64,000 nucleotides of DNA. It comes from VAZQ01 sp050179645. Lineage in GTDB: Bacteria; Pseudomonadota; Alphaproteobacteria; Rhizobiales; Xanthobacteraceae. The stretch spans positions 1-64,000 of the forward strand of contig JBFXEX010000002.1 in assembly GCA_050179645.1 (NCBI GenBank), in the 5' to 3' direction. Below are positions 8,491-20,080 of this stretch, piece after piece. Under the pieces are notes generated by a model. The model ran no database searches, was not told where the DNA came from, and saw nothing but the letters and a program-made list of their open reading frames with translations. Position 1 is the stretch's first letter. Each line of letters begins with the position of its first letter. The position numbers and the translations under genes were made by a program.

Positions 8491-9081
8491 TCAGCGCTCG
8501 CTCATTGCGGCGTCGAGCAGCTTGCGGCACTCGCCGAGTTCAAGCAGCGCCGTCGTCAGCTTCTGCAATGCCTCCGGGGCAAGGCCGCGCGCCGGCGTTG
8601 CAGGCCGTGCCGCTATGTCGGGCTGTGTCGGCGTGGCAATGGCCCGTGGCAGCAGCGGCGCGCTCGGCTCCGGCGAGCCATCCTCGCGACCGATGATCGA
8701 AGGCGCCAGCCGTGGCCCGACGAGTCGCTGCACGTCCGGTTCGGGCAACCCCTCTGCGGACGCATCGGAGATGTCGTCCGGTTCCGCAGGCTGCGCCGGC
8801 CTGGGCGCGCCCGGTTGCCAAACGGTCTGGACAAACCGCACGCCCTGATCGCGCAGAATGCGCTGGACGCCGCGGATCGTGTAACCTTCTCCATACAATA
8901 GATGATGGATGCCGCGCAGCAGGCCGATGTCCTCCGGCCGATAGTAGCGCCGGCCGCCACCGCGCTTGAGCGGTTTGATCTCGCGGAAGCGACTCTCCCA
9001 GAAGCGGAGCACGTGCTGCGGCACGTTGAGTTCCTCCGCCACTTCGCTGATGGTACGGAACGCGTCCGGCGCCTTGTCCAC
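8491..9081 (-). CDS. MerR-family transcriptional regulator
   Basis: 196 residues. The N-terminal 75 residues are a MerR winged helix-turn-helix: TISEVAEELNVPQHVLRFWE followed by IKPLKRGGGRRYYRPEDI. The rest is proline-rich and ends in a helix suited to dimerisation, with no cysteines for metal sensing. MerR genes at this position directly downstream of ihfA are usual in Hyphomicrobiales; the effector is unknown. It starts at GTG with AGGAG upstream, 31 bases after the ihfA stop. Confidence 0.88.
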   Translation of the reverse strand: MDKAPDAFRTISEVAEELNVPQHVLRFWESRFREIKPLKRGGGRRYYRPEDIGLLRGIHHLLYGEGYTIRGVQRILRDQGVRFVQTVWQPGAPRPAQPAEPDDISDASAEGLPEPDVQRLVGPRLAPSIIGREDGSPEPSAPLLPRAIATPTQPDIAARPATPARGLAPEALQKLTTALLELGECRKLLDAAMSER

Positions 9082-9112
9082 CGTCGCACAAACTCCTCTG
9101 CAGCGCGTACGA

Positions 9113-9421
9113 CTAAGTCTTGTCGACGCTTTCCGTATTGATGCGATGCTTCAGGATTGCCGACGGTTTGAACACCATCACCCGGCGTGGCGAGATCGGT
9201 ACTTCCTTGCCGGTCTTGGGATTGCGGCCGACGCGCTGTCCCTTCTTGCGCACGACGAAGGAACCGAACGACGACAGCTTGACGGTCTCGCCCCGCTCCA
9301 AGCAATCGGTAATCTCTTTGAGCACCAGTTCAACCAGCGCCGCGGATTCGGTGCGAGACAATCCTACCTTCTGGTAGACCGCCTCGCAGAGGTCCGCGCG
9401 TGTGATCGTTTTTCCCGCCAT
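9113..9421 (-). CDS. ihfA: Integration host factor alpha subunit
   Basis: A 102-residue DNA-bending protein of the HU/IHF family that works as a heterodimer with IhfB in transcription, replication and recombination. The features are ITRADLCEAVYQKVGLSR at the N-terminus, the conserved SSFGSFVVRKK, and the beta-arm RVGRNPKTGKEVPI, whose proline inserts between base pairs, followed by FKPS. An in-frame GTG at 9433 would add four residues; I prefer the ATG. It lies between fabH and merR, as in related genomes. Confidence 0.95.
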   Translation of the reverse strand: MAGKTITRADLCEAVYQKVGLSRTESAALVELVLKEITDCLERGETVKLSSFGSFVVRKKGQRVGRNPKTGKEVPISPRRVMVFKPSAILKHRINTESVDKT

Positions 9422-9482
9422 CGCCAGCCCCACTCTCGGCGAGCCATTTATCCCTCTGAAATTACACGATATTAGCTTGAAA

Positions 9483-9522
9483 GGGGGCGGTCAACGGGCG
9501 TGCAGCGGGAATCGCCGCCCCC
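9483..9522 (-). terminator. Possible weak terminator after fabH
   Basis: Arms of eight bases (9483-9490 and 9515-9522, GGGGGCGG with CCGCCCCC) around a 24-base loop lie just past the fabH stop. On the minus strand only three T residues follow, so termination would be weak. Read-through into ihfA is plausible. Confidence 0.35.
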
Positions 9523-9534
9523 GGGGGGATAGTT

Positions 9535-10512
9535 TCACCAGCGCAGCAGGGCCGATCCCCAGGTGAAGCCCCCGCCCATCGCCTCCAACATGACGAGATC
9601 GCCCTGCTTGATCCGGCCATCGTCGACGGCGGCCGCAAGCGCAAGCGGAATCGAGGCGGCGGAGGTGTTGCCGTGACGGTCGACCGTCAACACGACCTTC
9701 TCGGGAGCCAGCCCGAGCTTCTTGGCGGTATCGTCGATAATTCGCTTGTTGGCCTGATGCGGCACAAACCAGTCAACGTCGGCCGCGCCGTACCCGGTCG
9801 CCTTGAAGGCATCCTCGATCACGTCGCTGACCATGGCGACGGCGTGCTTGAACACCGCCCGTCCCTCCATCCGCAAGAGCCCGACTGTCTGCGTCGAGGA
9901 GGGACCGCCATCCACGTAAAGCTTCGATTTATAGCGGCCATCCGAGCGCAGGTGCGTCGTGAGAATGCCCCGGTCCTCGCGCGTGCCCGGTTGCATCTGG
10001 GCATCCAGCACCACCGCACCGGCGCCGTCGCCGAACAGCACGCAGGTGCCACGATCCTGCCAGTCCAGGATGCGCGAGAAGGTCTCCGAGCCGATCACCA
10101 GCGCGCGCGTGAAGCCGCTGGTCTTGAGCAGCCCGTCGGCGGTCGCAAGCGCGAATACGAAGCCTGAGCAAACTGCCTGCAGATCGAATGCCGCGCCGTG
10201 GGTGATGCCGAGCCCGGCCTGCACCGTGACCGCGCTCGCCGGAAAGGTGTTGTCCGGCGTCGAAGTCGCAAGCACGATCAAGTCGATCGACTGGGCGTCG
10301 ACGCCCGCGGCGGCGAGCGCCGCCTTCGATGCTGCGATCGCCATGTCGGACGTCGTTTCGCCGGCTGCGGCGATGTGCCGCTCGCGGATACCCGTGCGCT
10401 GGGTGATCCAGTCGTCGCTGGTATCGACCATCGCCGACAGATCGGCATTGCTGAGCACCCGGCTCGGCAGATAGCTGCCGCAGCCGAGGACGACCGAGCG
10501 CAGCATCGTCAC
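9535..10512 (-). CDS. fabH: 3-oxoacyl-ACP synthase III
   Basis: 325 residues. It condenses acetyl-CoA with malonyl-ACP to start fatty acid synthesis in the cytoplasm. The catalytic triad is present: Cys115 in LQAVCSGF, His252 in WFVPHQANKRI and Asn282 in RHGNTSAASI. The GTG start at 10512 overlaps the plsX stop as GTGA; an ATG two codons later is an alternative. Gene order DUF177-plsX-fabH-ihfA is the usual one, coupling phospholipid and fatty acid initiation. Confidence 0.97.
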   Translation of the reverse strand: MTMLRSVVLGCGSYLPSRVLSNADLSAMVDTSDDWITQRTGIRERHIAAAGETTSDMAIAASKAALAAAGVDAQSIDLIVLATSTPDNTFPASAVTVQAGLGITHGAAFDLQAVCSGFVFALATADGLLKTSGFTRALVIGSETFSRILDWQDRGTCVLFGDGAGAVVLDAQMQPGTREDRGILTTHLRSDGRYKSKLYVDGGPSSTQTVGLLRMEGRAVFKHAVAMVSDVIEDAFKATGYGAADVDWFVPHQANKRIIDDTAKKLGLAPEKVVLTVDRHGNTSAASIPLALAAAVDDGRIKQGDLVMLEAMGGGFTWGSALLRW

Positions 10513-11576
10513 GAAGCCGCCCCCCCGACGAGCCGGGGCGGTTCAGGCATCGCATCGCGACGATGCCCGGCAAGCGTCTGCTCGATCTTGGCGAGCATGT
10601 CGTGCCGGACCAGGTCGTAGCCCACGTTGATCGCATAAGCGAAGCCTTCGGCGTCGGTGCCGCCGTGGCTCTTGATGACGATTCCATTGAGGCCGAGAAA
10701 GACACCGCCATTCGACTTGCTGGGGTCGAGCTTGTCGGCCAGCGCCTTGAACGCGCGCTTTGCGAACAGATAGCCGAGCCGCGTCCAGATGGTGCGATTG
10801 AGCTCGGTCTTGAGGAAGCTAGCCATTTGGCGCGCCGTTCCCTCCGCCGCCTTGAGCGCGATATTTCCGGCGAAGCCTTCCGTCACAACCACGTCCACTG
10901 TCCCCTTGCCGATGTCGTCGCCCTCGACGAATCCCTTGTATTGAAACTGCGGCCAGTTCTCCTCGCGCAGGATGCGGCCGGCCTCGCGTACCTCTTCCAG
11001 CCCCTTGGCCTCCTCGACACCGATGTTGAGGAGCCCGACGGTAGGTCGCTCGATCCCGAACAACACCCGCGCCATGGCCGCGCCCATGGCGGCGAGATCC
11101 ACGAGGTGCGGAGCGTCCGCGCCGATCGAAGCGCCAAGATCGAGCACGATCGAAGAACCCCGCAAGGTGGGCCATACCGCGGCGATGGCCGGCCGATCAA
11201 TCCCCGCAATGGTCCGCAGGTTGAATTTTGCCATCGCCATCAGCGCGCCGGTATTGCCGGCCGACACCGCGACATCGGCTTCGCCCTTCTTCACGGCATC
11301 GATGGCGAGCCACATCGACGACTTCCAGCGGCCCTTGCGCAGGGCTTGGCTCGGCTTGTCGTGCATCTGGACGACCACGTCGCTGTGGACGAACCGGCAA
11401 GCCGCCTGCAGCCGCGGGCGGGCGGCGAGCAGCGGGGCGACTACGGCTTCGTCGCCAAACAGGAGAAACTCGATGTCGGGGTGACGGGACAGCGACAGCT
11501 CGGCGCCGGGAACCACCGCTGCCGCTCCACGGTCTCCCCCCATGGCGTCGAGCGCAATGCGGACTTTTCGGGACAT
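10509..11576 (-). CDS. plsX: Phosphate acyltransferase PlsX
   Basis: 355 residues. It makes acyl-phosphate from acyl-ACP for glycerolipid synthesis and acts at the membrane surface. Family signatures are RIALDAMGGDRG at the N-terminus, AVSAGNTGALMAMA in the middle and FLGLNGIVIKSHGG near the C-terminus. Length is normal. It overlaps fabH by four bases and follows the DUF177 gene by 48 bp. Confidence 0.97.
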   Translation of the reverse strand: MSRKVRIALDAMGGDRGAAAVVPGAELSLSRHPDIEFLLFGDEAVVAPLLAARPRLQAACRFVHSDVVVQMHDKPSQALRKGRWKSSMWLAIDAVKKGEADVAVSAGNTGALMAMAKFNLRTIAGIDRPAIAAVWPTLRGSSIVLDLGASIGADAPHLVDLAAMGAAMARVLFGIERPTVGLLNIGVEEAKGLEEVREAGRILREENWPQFQYKGFVEGDDIGKGTVDVVVTEGFAGNIALKAAEGTARQMASFLKTELNRTIWTRLGYLFAKRAFKALADKLDPSKSNGGVFLGLNGIVIKSHGGTDAEGFAYAINVGYDLVRHDMLAKIEQTLAGHRRDAMPEPPRLVGGAAS

Positions 11577-11624
11577 GAATGACCTTACCGTCTCAGTGGC
11601 ACCGGCAACAGGGGGGCAAATCCA

Positions 11625-12170
11625 TCAGCCCGCCTCCCCGTCCCGCCCTTTCTTCAGCGCGGCCAGCGCGGCGAACGGATGCGCCGCCGCCTCACCCGAC
11701 AACGGGGACTGGAATTCCGCTCCCGGCTTGCGGGGATACGGATCGATCGCCAGCAACAGGAACTCGGTGGCGATCGCGCCGAGGTCGATGGTCCCGTCCA
11801 CCAGGGGTTCCGGTCCATCCTCGGCGACCTCTTCGCCGTCGTCGCCAGCAATGCCCGCCGGCGGACCGTCAAGGGGCGCGAACACAAGCTCGATCGGTTC
11901 ATCGACCTCATTCTCGATCGGGTCGAGGGTCACCACGCAGGCCTGCCCCACCGTCGCCCGAACACGACCGGAAACACGCAAACCGCCCTTGCCCTGGAGC
12001 GTCACGTCGAAGCTGGCCTCGAGACGCGGCAGATCGCGCAGCCCCGCGAGCTTGGCCGTGGCGGCGCGGACCGGTCCGTCGGCCACGAGATCGAACTGAC
12101 GGCCACTATCTGACACGTCACTGACCGCGAGCCGGACGCTCCAAGGAAATTCCGATCTGGTGCTGGCCAT
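11625..12170 (-). CDS. DUF177 (YceD-like) protein
   Basis: About 181 residues from ATG 12170 (MASTRSEFPWSV); an earlier open frame adds arginine-rich sequence that does not look native. DUF177 proteins lie upstream of rpmF and plsX in most bacteria and have been linked to 23S rRNA accumulation. The conserved core is visible as VTLQGKGGLRVSGRVRA, followed by CVVTLDPIENEVDEPI, with an acidic C-terminal half. In many bacteria rpmF lies between this gene and plsX; here it does not. Confidence 0.85.
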   Translation of the reverse strand: MASTRSEFPWSVRLAVSDVSDSGRQFDLVADGPVRAATAKLAGLRDLPRLEASFDVTLQGKGGLRVSGRVRATVGQACVVTLDPIENEVDEPIELVFAPLDGPPAGIAGDDGEEVAEDGPEPLVDGTIDLGAIATEFLLLAIDPYPRKPGAEFQSPLSGEAAAHPFAALAALKKGRDGEAG

Positions 12171-12225
12171 CTCGTTTGCTATCTGCGCGCGTCTCTTTCC
12201 GCCCGATTTGGGTATGGGAGTTCGA

Positions 12226-12801
12226 TCACGCCATGGGGCCCGAACATGCCCCCAGCGCGGGCGAGACCTGCGCCGGATCGGGAAAACGCAGCTCTGATCG
12301 GGCGATCGCCTCATTGTTCTGCGTGGCGAATGCGTCAGCGGCCGCCCGGACATAGCGGGCAAGGCATTCTACCCCCTCCCTTGAAGTGGGCGTTCCACCG
12401 AACACATTCTGCGCGAGCACAGCCTCCAGACGCTCGAAACCGCCTGACGCGAGCGCTTCGCCGTACTCGGTCTGGCGGGCATAGAACGCAGCGCCGACCC
12501 GGCGCATTTTTCGCGGCACCGCCAAGTCTCCGACGCCCATTTCCCGCATGCTGGCGTCCATATCCTCGCAGAACCGGTCGAAAACCTCCTGTCCGAGCCG
12601 GCGAAGCGGCAACGGCGCCTCCGCAAGGCGGCGCAGCAGCAGCACCGTATGCAGCGCAATCATCTCGAAACGCCCATTGACCGTGTCCGGAACGCCATAG
12701 TTTCGATAGAACTCCGGGGTTCGCGCCTGCGCCACGATCATGCCATAGAGACCGGCAATGCTGGAGGTTCGCGGGGTGCGGCGAAACAGACGCAATATCA
12801 T
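12226..12801 (-). CDS. Ubiquinol-cytochrome c chaperone (CBP3 family)
   Basis: 191 residues from ATG 12801. The family helps assemble the cytochrome bc1 complex. Typical elements are AGLYGMIVAQARTPEFYRNY near the N-terminus and RFEMIALHTVLLLRRL, followed by FCEDMDASMREMGVGDLAVP. The protein is mainly helical with no membrane segment. It lies 55 bp upstream of DUF177 and is divergent from the BamE-like gene, the arrangement usual in rhizobia. Confidence 0.88.
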   Translation of the reverse strand: MILRLFRRTPRTSSIAGLYGMIVAQARTPEFYRNYGVPDTVNGRFEMIALHTVLLLRRLAEAPLPLRRLGQEVFDRFCEDMDASMREMGVGDLAVPRKMRRVGAAFYARQTEYGEALASGGFERLEAVLAQNVFGGTPTSREGVECLARYVRAAADAFATQNNEAIARSELRFPDPAQVSPALGACSGPMA

Positions 12802-12902
12802 CAAGATAGCTCGGCAATCGGAAGCCGCGGATCGGGCACCGCGTGGAACCGTCTAGAGTGGCGCCGCCCAGTACGTCAACGTGTGAACGAATGCAACCGA
12901 AT

Positions 12903-13370
12903 ATGAGATCCCGTAACCGACAGCCTGTCTCCCGGCCACCGCGCCGGCGGCTGGCGTTGGCGGCTCGGACAGCGGCGGCGTTGGTTGCCATCGGCGTATT
13001 GCTCGGGGGCTGCTTCGGCGAGACCTTCCAGCGCGGCTACATCATCCCGGACGGTGCGCTCGAGCAGATCCCGATCGGATCGAGCCAGGAACAGGTCCTG
13101 ATCGTGCTCGGAACCCCCTCGACCGTGGCCACGGTCAGCGGCGAGGCCTTCTACTACATTTCTCAGCGCGCCGAACGCAGCGTCGCCTTCCTGCAGCCGA
13201 ACCTGGTCGATCAACGGGTGGTCGCGGTCTATTTCGACCGGAACCGCCGGGTGGAACGGCTCGCAAACTACGGCCTGAAGGACGGCAAGGTGTTCGACTA
13301 TGTCAGCCGCACGACGCCGACGACCGGCAAGGAAGTGAATTACATCAACGCGATGTTCAAGATCTTCTAA
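12903..13370 (+). CDS. bamE: Outer membrane assembly lipoprotein, BamE/SmpA family
   Basis: About 155 residues. An N-terminal signal peptide ends in the lipobox LLGGC, so the protein is a lipoprotein, probably at the inner face of the outer membrane. The SmpA/OmlA core includes IPIGSSQEQVLIVLGTPST, which matches the BamE fold that supports beta-barrel insertion by the BAM complex. The C-terminus carries the alphaproteobacterial extension VFDYVSRTTPTTGKE. The start could also be ATG 12891; neither has a strong ribosome site. It converges with hppA across a shared terminator. Confidence 0.88.
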   Translation: MRSRNRQPVSRPPRRRLALAARTAAALVAIGVLLGGCFGETFQRGYIIPDGALEQIPIGSSQEQVLIVLGTPSTVATVSGEAFYYISQRAERSVAFLQPNLVDQRVVAVYFDRNRRVERLANYGLKDGKVFDYVSRTTPTTGKEVNYINAMFKIF

Positions 13371-13438
13371 CGCGAATATCAAAGGAGGGTATCGGGCCGA
13401 ACGTTCTCCTCAAAGCCCGGCTCCCGGATGGCGAAACG

Positions 13439-13467
13439 AAAAGCCCGCGGCGAACCGCGGGCTTTTG
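13439..13467. terminator. Bidirectional terminator between bamE and hppA
   Basis: AAAAGCCCGCGG at 13439-13450 and CCGCGGGCTTTT at 13455-13466 form a perfect 12-bp hairpin with a CGAA loop. The A and T ends let it stop both converging genes. Confidence 0.92.
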
Positions 13468-13491
13468 TTATTGCGCAAGCCCCTGCTCCGA

Positions 13492-15618
<2,127 letters not shown>

Positions 15619-15908
15619 TTGAGGTTACCCCGATTGGTAAGGCGGCGCCGGCGATAGACCCGGCGGCAGCATATGATTGGCTCGCGAGATCGCTGGACCC
15701 CACGGAAAGTGGCGCGGGTATAGCCAAAAATACCGGTGCGATGCAACGCTTCAGGTACGTTGTTTTTGCTCAATCCCCGGAACGATCAAGGGATTCCAGC
15801 CGCTTGCCGCTCCTTGAGCGCTCCCGGCGGCTGGTCCGTCGCAAACACCCACGGCCGTGTGGGCGCGGCCGCCACGTCTCAGTCAGGACTGCGACCGAAG
15901 CGGAGATA

Positions 15909-16220
15909 TCAGGGCGCGCGGCGCCAGAGCGCACCCCGATCAAACTGCAGGGTGTTGCCATCGGGGGAATAGATCGCCCCTTGATTGGCACGTTCGACCC
16001 AGATTCGGCCGGGGTAGTCGACCCAGGCGCGCGACGGCTCTCCGGCGTCGTTGACGACGTTGAGTTCCCAGCCGTTCTGCGTGATGTAGGCGTAGCTGCC
16101 GGGCGGGCCGAGGCAAAGCTCGACGCAGCGCCACCGGCCGGTCAGGTTCGCGCCTTGCGCCAATACATCGCTCGCGACCATCGTCGCTATTGTCGTAACA
16201 ACGCCGAACAGCATCCTCAT
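15909..16220 (-). CDS. Small secreted hypothetical protein
   Basis: 103 residues. A signal peptide (MRMLFGVVTTIATMVASDVLAQ) is followed by a compact domain with two cysteines in WRCVELCLG, possibly a disulfide, and several tryptophans. The pattern GRWRC..GPPGSYAYITQNG recalls small exported lipocalin-like or cell-envelope proteins, but I do not assign a family. The ATG at 16220 follows a GGAGG site. Confidence 0.65.
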   Translation of the reverse strand: MRMLFGVVTTIATMVASDVLAQGANLTGRWRCVELCLGPPGSYAYITQNGWELNVVNDAGEPSRAWVDYPGRIWVERANQGAIYSPDGNTLQFDRGALWRRAP

Positions 16221-16312
16221 CGTCCACCTCCTCCGTGACTATCCGGGCCGCACGTTATGGCCATCTGCAGATCGATCGTCGGCATCGGGTTAGCACCATC
16301 CGCTCGGACCGA

Positions 16313-17536
16313 TTACCCCAGCCGTTCGTGCCTGCTTCGCCAGCTCCACCAAAGCAGCACCACGCACGCGGCAAGAACGAACGGCACCGTCACCTCGTTG
16401 ACGGTCTCCCAGCCGAAATTTGCCAGCAGCTTGCCGGAGGAGAACGAACCGATCGCCATCGAGCCAAAGATCAGGAAGTCGTTGAAGGCCTGAACCTTAT
16501 TGCGCTCGTTGGGGCGGTGGCACTGCGTCACCATCGTGGTCGCACCGATGAAGGCAAAATTCCACCCGATACCGAGGACCGCGAGCCCGATCCAGAAGTG
16601 CCAGAGCGAAATCCCCGCAATGCCGATGCCGGCAGCGACCATCAGCAGCAGCAGCCCGAGGCCGGTGACGCGGATGACCCCGAAGCGGTTGATCAGCACC
16701 CCGGTGAAGAAGCTTGGCGCGAACATGCCCAGCACATGCCATTGGATGCCGAGCGTCGCCTCGGTTACCGAATGATTGCACATGACCATGGCGAGCGGCG
16801 CCGAGGTCATCACCATGTTCATCATCGAGTAGCTGACGACGCCGCACGCGACTGCCACGAGGAAGCGTGGCTGGCGAGCGATTTCGGCCAACGGCCGGCC
16901 CTCGCTGGTCGCGGTAGGCGGCGGCAGCCGGGGAATCTTCAGCAGCATCAGCACGCCGCCCGCTACGACCGCAAACGCGGACTGGGCGATGTAGCTCGCG
17001 GCGAAGAGATACGGCGGCCAAAGGTCTTTGGTGGCAATGACGAGTTGCGGGCCGACGACGGCGCCGAAAATGCCGCCGACCAGAACCCAGGAGATCGCCT
17101 TCGCCTTGAAGGCATCGGTGGCCGTATCTGTCGCGGCGAAGCGGTAGGACTGGTGCGCCGCCGCATAGAAGCCGCTGAAGATCGCGCCGATGTTGAACAG
17201 CAGGAACGACCCCTGCAGCACCGCAACACAGCAGATGAGCCCGGTCAGGACGCCCGACACCGTGCCGATCTGCAGCGCGGTGCGCCGACCGAGATTGCGC
17301 GCCAGCCACCCCATCGGCAGCGTGCTCATCCACAAGCCGAGCACGAAGATGCTGATCGGCAGGGTCGCGAGCCCTTTGTCTGGAGCAAGCATGGTGCCGA
17401 CGATAGCGGCGGTCGAGACCAGGACCGTGTTGTTGCCGCCGGCAAGCGCCTGCGCAACCGACAGCACCACCGCGTTGCGCCGCGCGAGGCGGTCGCCCGT
17501 GACGGTGCCTACTGCCGGTTCGGCCAGCGCCGACAT
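16313..17536 (-). CDS. MFS transporter
   Basis: 407 residues with about 12 membrane segments. The loop after segment two reads GWLARNLGRRTAL, the MFS motif A position, and the two halves are separated by a hydrophilic stretch near residue 200 (PPPTATSEGRPLAEIARQ). ATG 17536 is chosen because GGAGAAGG lies just before it; an upstream TTG is less likely. The substrate is not evident. Neighbours (oxidase, pyrophosphatase) give no clue. Confidence 0.85.
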   Translation of the reverse strand: MSALAEPAVGTVTGDRLARRNAVVLSVAQALAGGNNTVLVSTAAIVGTMLAPDKGLATLPISIFVLGLWMSTLPMGWLARNLGRRTALQIGTVSGVLTGLICCVAVLQGSFLLFNIGAIFSGFYAAAHQSYRFAATDTATDAFKAKAISWVLVGGIFGAVVGPQLVIATKDLWPPYLFAASYIAQSAFAVVAGGVLMLLKIPRLPPPTATSEGRPLAEIARQPRFLVAVACGVVSYSMMNMVMTSAPLAMVMCNHSVTEATLGIQWHVLGMFAPSFFTGVLINRFGVIRVTGLGLLLLMVAAGIGIAGISLWHFWIGLAVLGIGWNFAFIGATTMVTQCHRPNERNKVQAFNDFLIFGSMAIGSFSSGKLLANFGWETVNEVTVPFVLAACVVLLWWSWRSRHERLG

Positions 17537-17668
17537 TGCCTTCTCCAAAGGGACTCGCGAGCTGCGATGTGGCCCCTTCTAGCGGCGCCGGGAGGGCATC
17601 GCTACCGGGCCGGCGCAGACCAGAGATGCACCCGGCGTCCCGTGCCCAGGTAGGCAAGTGCCCTGCTT

Positions 17669-18913
17669 TCAGAGCGAATTTCGCGAGAAATCGTAGGCGC
17701 CGGGATGGCGGACCACGACCGAGCGGGCATCCTCCGGCTTGTGCGCGCCGAGCTGCCCGAACGCGGACTTCATCTCGTCCATCAACAGGTCGATGACGTG
17801 ACCCGGCCCTTCGGCACCGAGCGCCCCGAGGCTCCACAGAAAGGCCTTGCCGGCAAACGCAAGGTCGGCGCCGAGCGCGACCGCCCGCGCCACGTCGAGT
17901 CCCGAGCGGATGCCGGAATCCATCATCACGGCGGCCCGGCCGCGCACCGCACCGGCGATCGCCGGCAGCACGTCGATGGCCGCAGGTAATCCCTCGACCT
18001 GCCGGCCGCCGTGGTTCGAGACCACGATGCCGTCGACGCCCAGCGCCACGGCCTTCTCGGCGTCCGCCGGATGCATGATGCCTTTCACCACCAGCGGGCG
18101 CTTCCAGCGTTCCCGGTAACGCGCGACCTCGTCCCAGGTGAACGCGCCGCCCATTTCACGACGGACAAACGCCGCGACCTCGTTCACGTCGGCGTCGTTC
18201 TTGGTGTAGGGCTTGAGATTGCCGAAGCGCGGCTGGCCGTTCTGCATCAGTGACCTGAGATAGCCCGGCGAGGTGAGGATGCCGGCCAACATCCGCAGAT
18301 CCGGCTTGAACGGCGTCGTGATCCCGGCCGCCACCTCGCGCGAGCGCGTGGTGCGAACCGGCACGTCGAGCGTGAGCACCAGTACTTTGACGCCGGCAGC
18401 ATCGGCGCGCTTGACCAGATCGAAGCCGATCGCGTGTTCGTTGCGGGAGCAGCGATAAAGTTGAAACCAGAGCACGTCGGGCGCGATTTCGGCGGCCTGC
18501 TCGACCGTCATGCCGCCAACCAGCCCGAGTGTATAGGGCACGTTGGCGCGCTGCGCGGCCGCAGCGAGATACCGGTCGGCGCCCGGAAACACCAGCGACG
18601 GGCCCCCCATCGGAGCCACGCCGAACGGCGCGGCATAACGATGGCCGAACAATTCGATGTCGACGGGCGGCAACCCTGTCGTGACGCCGTAACGCGGCAC
18701 CAGTTCGACCGCATTAAGTGCATCCCAGTTGCGCGCGATGCCGCCATCGGCCCCTGCCCCGCCATCGCAATATTCGAAGGCAAATTTGGGCAGCGTGCGG
18801 CGCGCCTTCTCGCGCAGATACGCGACCGTCGGAAAGCGGCGCTGCCGCGCGACAAACTGCGTGCTGCTGTTGCTCGATCCCTCCGGACGGCGCAACGCGG
18901 TCGTGTCTTGCAT
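17669..18913 (-). CDS. FMN-dependent alpha-hydroxy-acid oxidase/dehydrogenase
   Basis: 414 residues of the lactate dehydrogenase / glycolate oxidase family, which oxidises L-2-hydroxy acids to 2-oxo acids using FMN. Landmarks are FEYCDGGAGAD near the N-terminus, the FMN-site lysine in RPLVVKGIMHPADAE, the catalytic histidine and substrate arginine in SNHGGRQVEG, and the phosphate-binding MMDSGIRSGLDVARA. The substrate could be lactate, glycolate or mandelate. It has no lactate permease partner, so I leave the symbol blank. It lies 58 bp downstream of thiL on the same strand. Confidence 0.9.
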   Translation of the reverse strand: MQDTTALRRPEGSSNSSTQFVARQRRFPTVAYLREKARRTLPKFAFEYCDGGAGADGGIARNWDALNAVELVPRYGVTTGLPPVDIELFGHRYAAPFGVAPMGGPSLVFPGADRYLAAAAQRANVPYTLGLVGGMTVEQAAEIAPDVLWFQLYRCSRNEHAIGFDLVKRADAAGVKVLVLTLDVPVRTTRSREVAAGITTPFKPDLRMLAGILTSPGYLRSLMQNGQPRFGNLKPYTKNDADVNEVAAFVRREMGGAFTWDEVARYRERWKRPLVVKGIMHPADAEKAVALGVDGIVVSNHGGRQVEGLPAAIDVLPAIAGAVRGRAAVMMDSGIRSGLDVARAVALGADLAFAGKAFLWSLGALGAEGPGHVIDLLMDEMKSAFGQLGAHKPEDARSVVVRHPGAYDFSRNSL

Positions 18914-18971
18914 GAAGTGCCCTTCCCCTTTTCGATGATCTTAACGTGCGGCTGCGGACGCCACCAGCCGC

Positions 18972-19976
18972 TCAGAAGTGACTGAACGACGGCCGCGCGA
19001 ACGCGAGCGTCTTGCCGTGCCGGTCGATGAAGCGCGGCACGGCGTTCCCCCGGACGACGGTGCCGATCTCAGTCACCGCGACTCCGGCCGTCGCCGCGGC
19101 CTTGCGGAACGCCACCACACGACGCGCCGGCATGGTGTGCAACACCTCGTAGTCGTCGCCGCCCGTGAGGACCGTTTCGATCAATCCCGGCTCCGCCTCG
19201 ATCGCCTTGCGTGCCGCAGGCGACAACGGAACGCGCGCGACGTCGATCTCGGCGGACACGCCCGACGCCCGGCACAGCTTGCTCAAATCGCCGACGAGCC
19301 CGTCGGAGACGTCCATCGCGGCCGAGGCGTGGGCCCGCAAGGCACTTGCAATGGCGTTGCGCGGCTGCGGCAACAGATAGCGCTCCGCCAAGTGCCGCGC
19401 GGCGCGCGGCGCAAGTCCCCATCGCTTGGCGCGTACCGGATGCTTGCGCAGCAGCAGGCCGAGTGCCGCATCGCCGATCGTGCCGGTCGTCAGCACCTTC
19501 TCACCGGGCTTTGCGGTGCTGCGCAAGACCATCTTGCCGTGCGGCACCGCACCGAATGCGGCGATGGAAATCGTGATCGGCCCCGGCGTCCGGTCGGTAT
19601 CGCCGCCGAACAGCGGGCAGCCGTACCGGTCCGCATCCGTGCCGAGGCCGCGCGCGAAGCGCCGCAGCCATGCGTCGCCGATGTCGTTCGGCAGCGCCAG
19701 CGTAAGCAGGAAGCCGACCGGCCGCGCGCCTTTGGCGGCGAGGTCGGACAGGTTCACGCGCAGGGCCTTCCTGGCCACGGTTTCGGGCGGATCGTCGGGA
19801 AAGAAATGGACGCCGCCGATGATGCCGTCGGTCTTGAGCACGATGTCGCAGCCCTTGGGCGGCGCGATGGCGGCAGCATCGTCGACCAGACCAAACGCCC
19901 CGGGATGCTTCGCCAACGGCTTGAAATACCGCGCGATGAGACGGTCCTCGGCCGATCCCTGCTTCTTCTGGCTCAT
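18972..19976 (-). CDS. thiL: Thiamine-monophosphate kinase
   Basis: 334 residues. It phosphorylates thiamine monophosphate to the diphosphate cofactor. GLVDDAAAI and LKTDGIIGGVHF hold N-terminal metal and ATP ligands, RVNLSDLAAKGARP is the family signature helix, FGGDTDRTPGP lies mid-protein, and AMDVSDGLVGDL supplies later acidic residues. ATG 19976 is preferred to a GTG two codons earlier. In related genomes it follows nusB directly; here a plus-strand P450 gene separates them. Confidence 0.95.
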   Translation of the reverse strand: MSQKKQGSAEDRLIARYFKPLAKHPGAFGLVDDAAAIAPPKGCDIVLKTDGIIGGVHFFPDDPPETVARKALRVNLSDLAAKGARPVGFLLTLALPNDIGDAWLRRFARGLGTDADRYGCPLFGGDTDRTPGPITISIAAFGAVPHGKMVLRSTAKPGEKVLTTGTIGDAALGLLLRKHPVRAKRWGLAPRAARHLAERYLLPQPRNAIASALRAHASAAMDVSDGLVGDLSKLCRASGVSAEIDVARVPLSPAARKAIEAEPGLIETVLTGGDDYEVLHTMPARRVVAFRKAAATAGVAVTEIGTVVRGNAVPRFIDRHGKTLAFARPSFSHF

Positions 19977-20080
19977 GGCCACTTCTTGCTCATGACAATC
20001 AATATCCGCTGAGGATCAACATGTAGACCATCCGCCAAGTGACGGCGCGAAACCGCCATGATAGCAAGTGAGGCGAACCT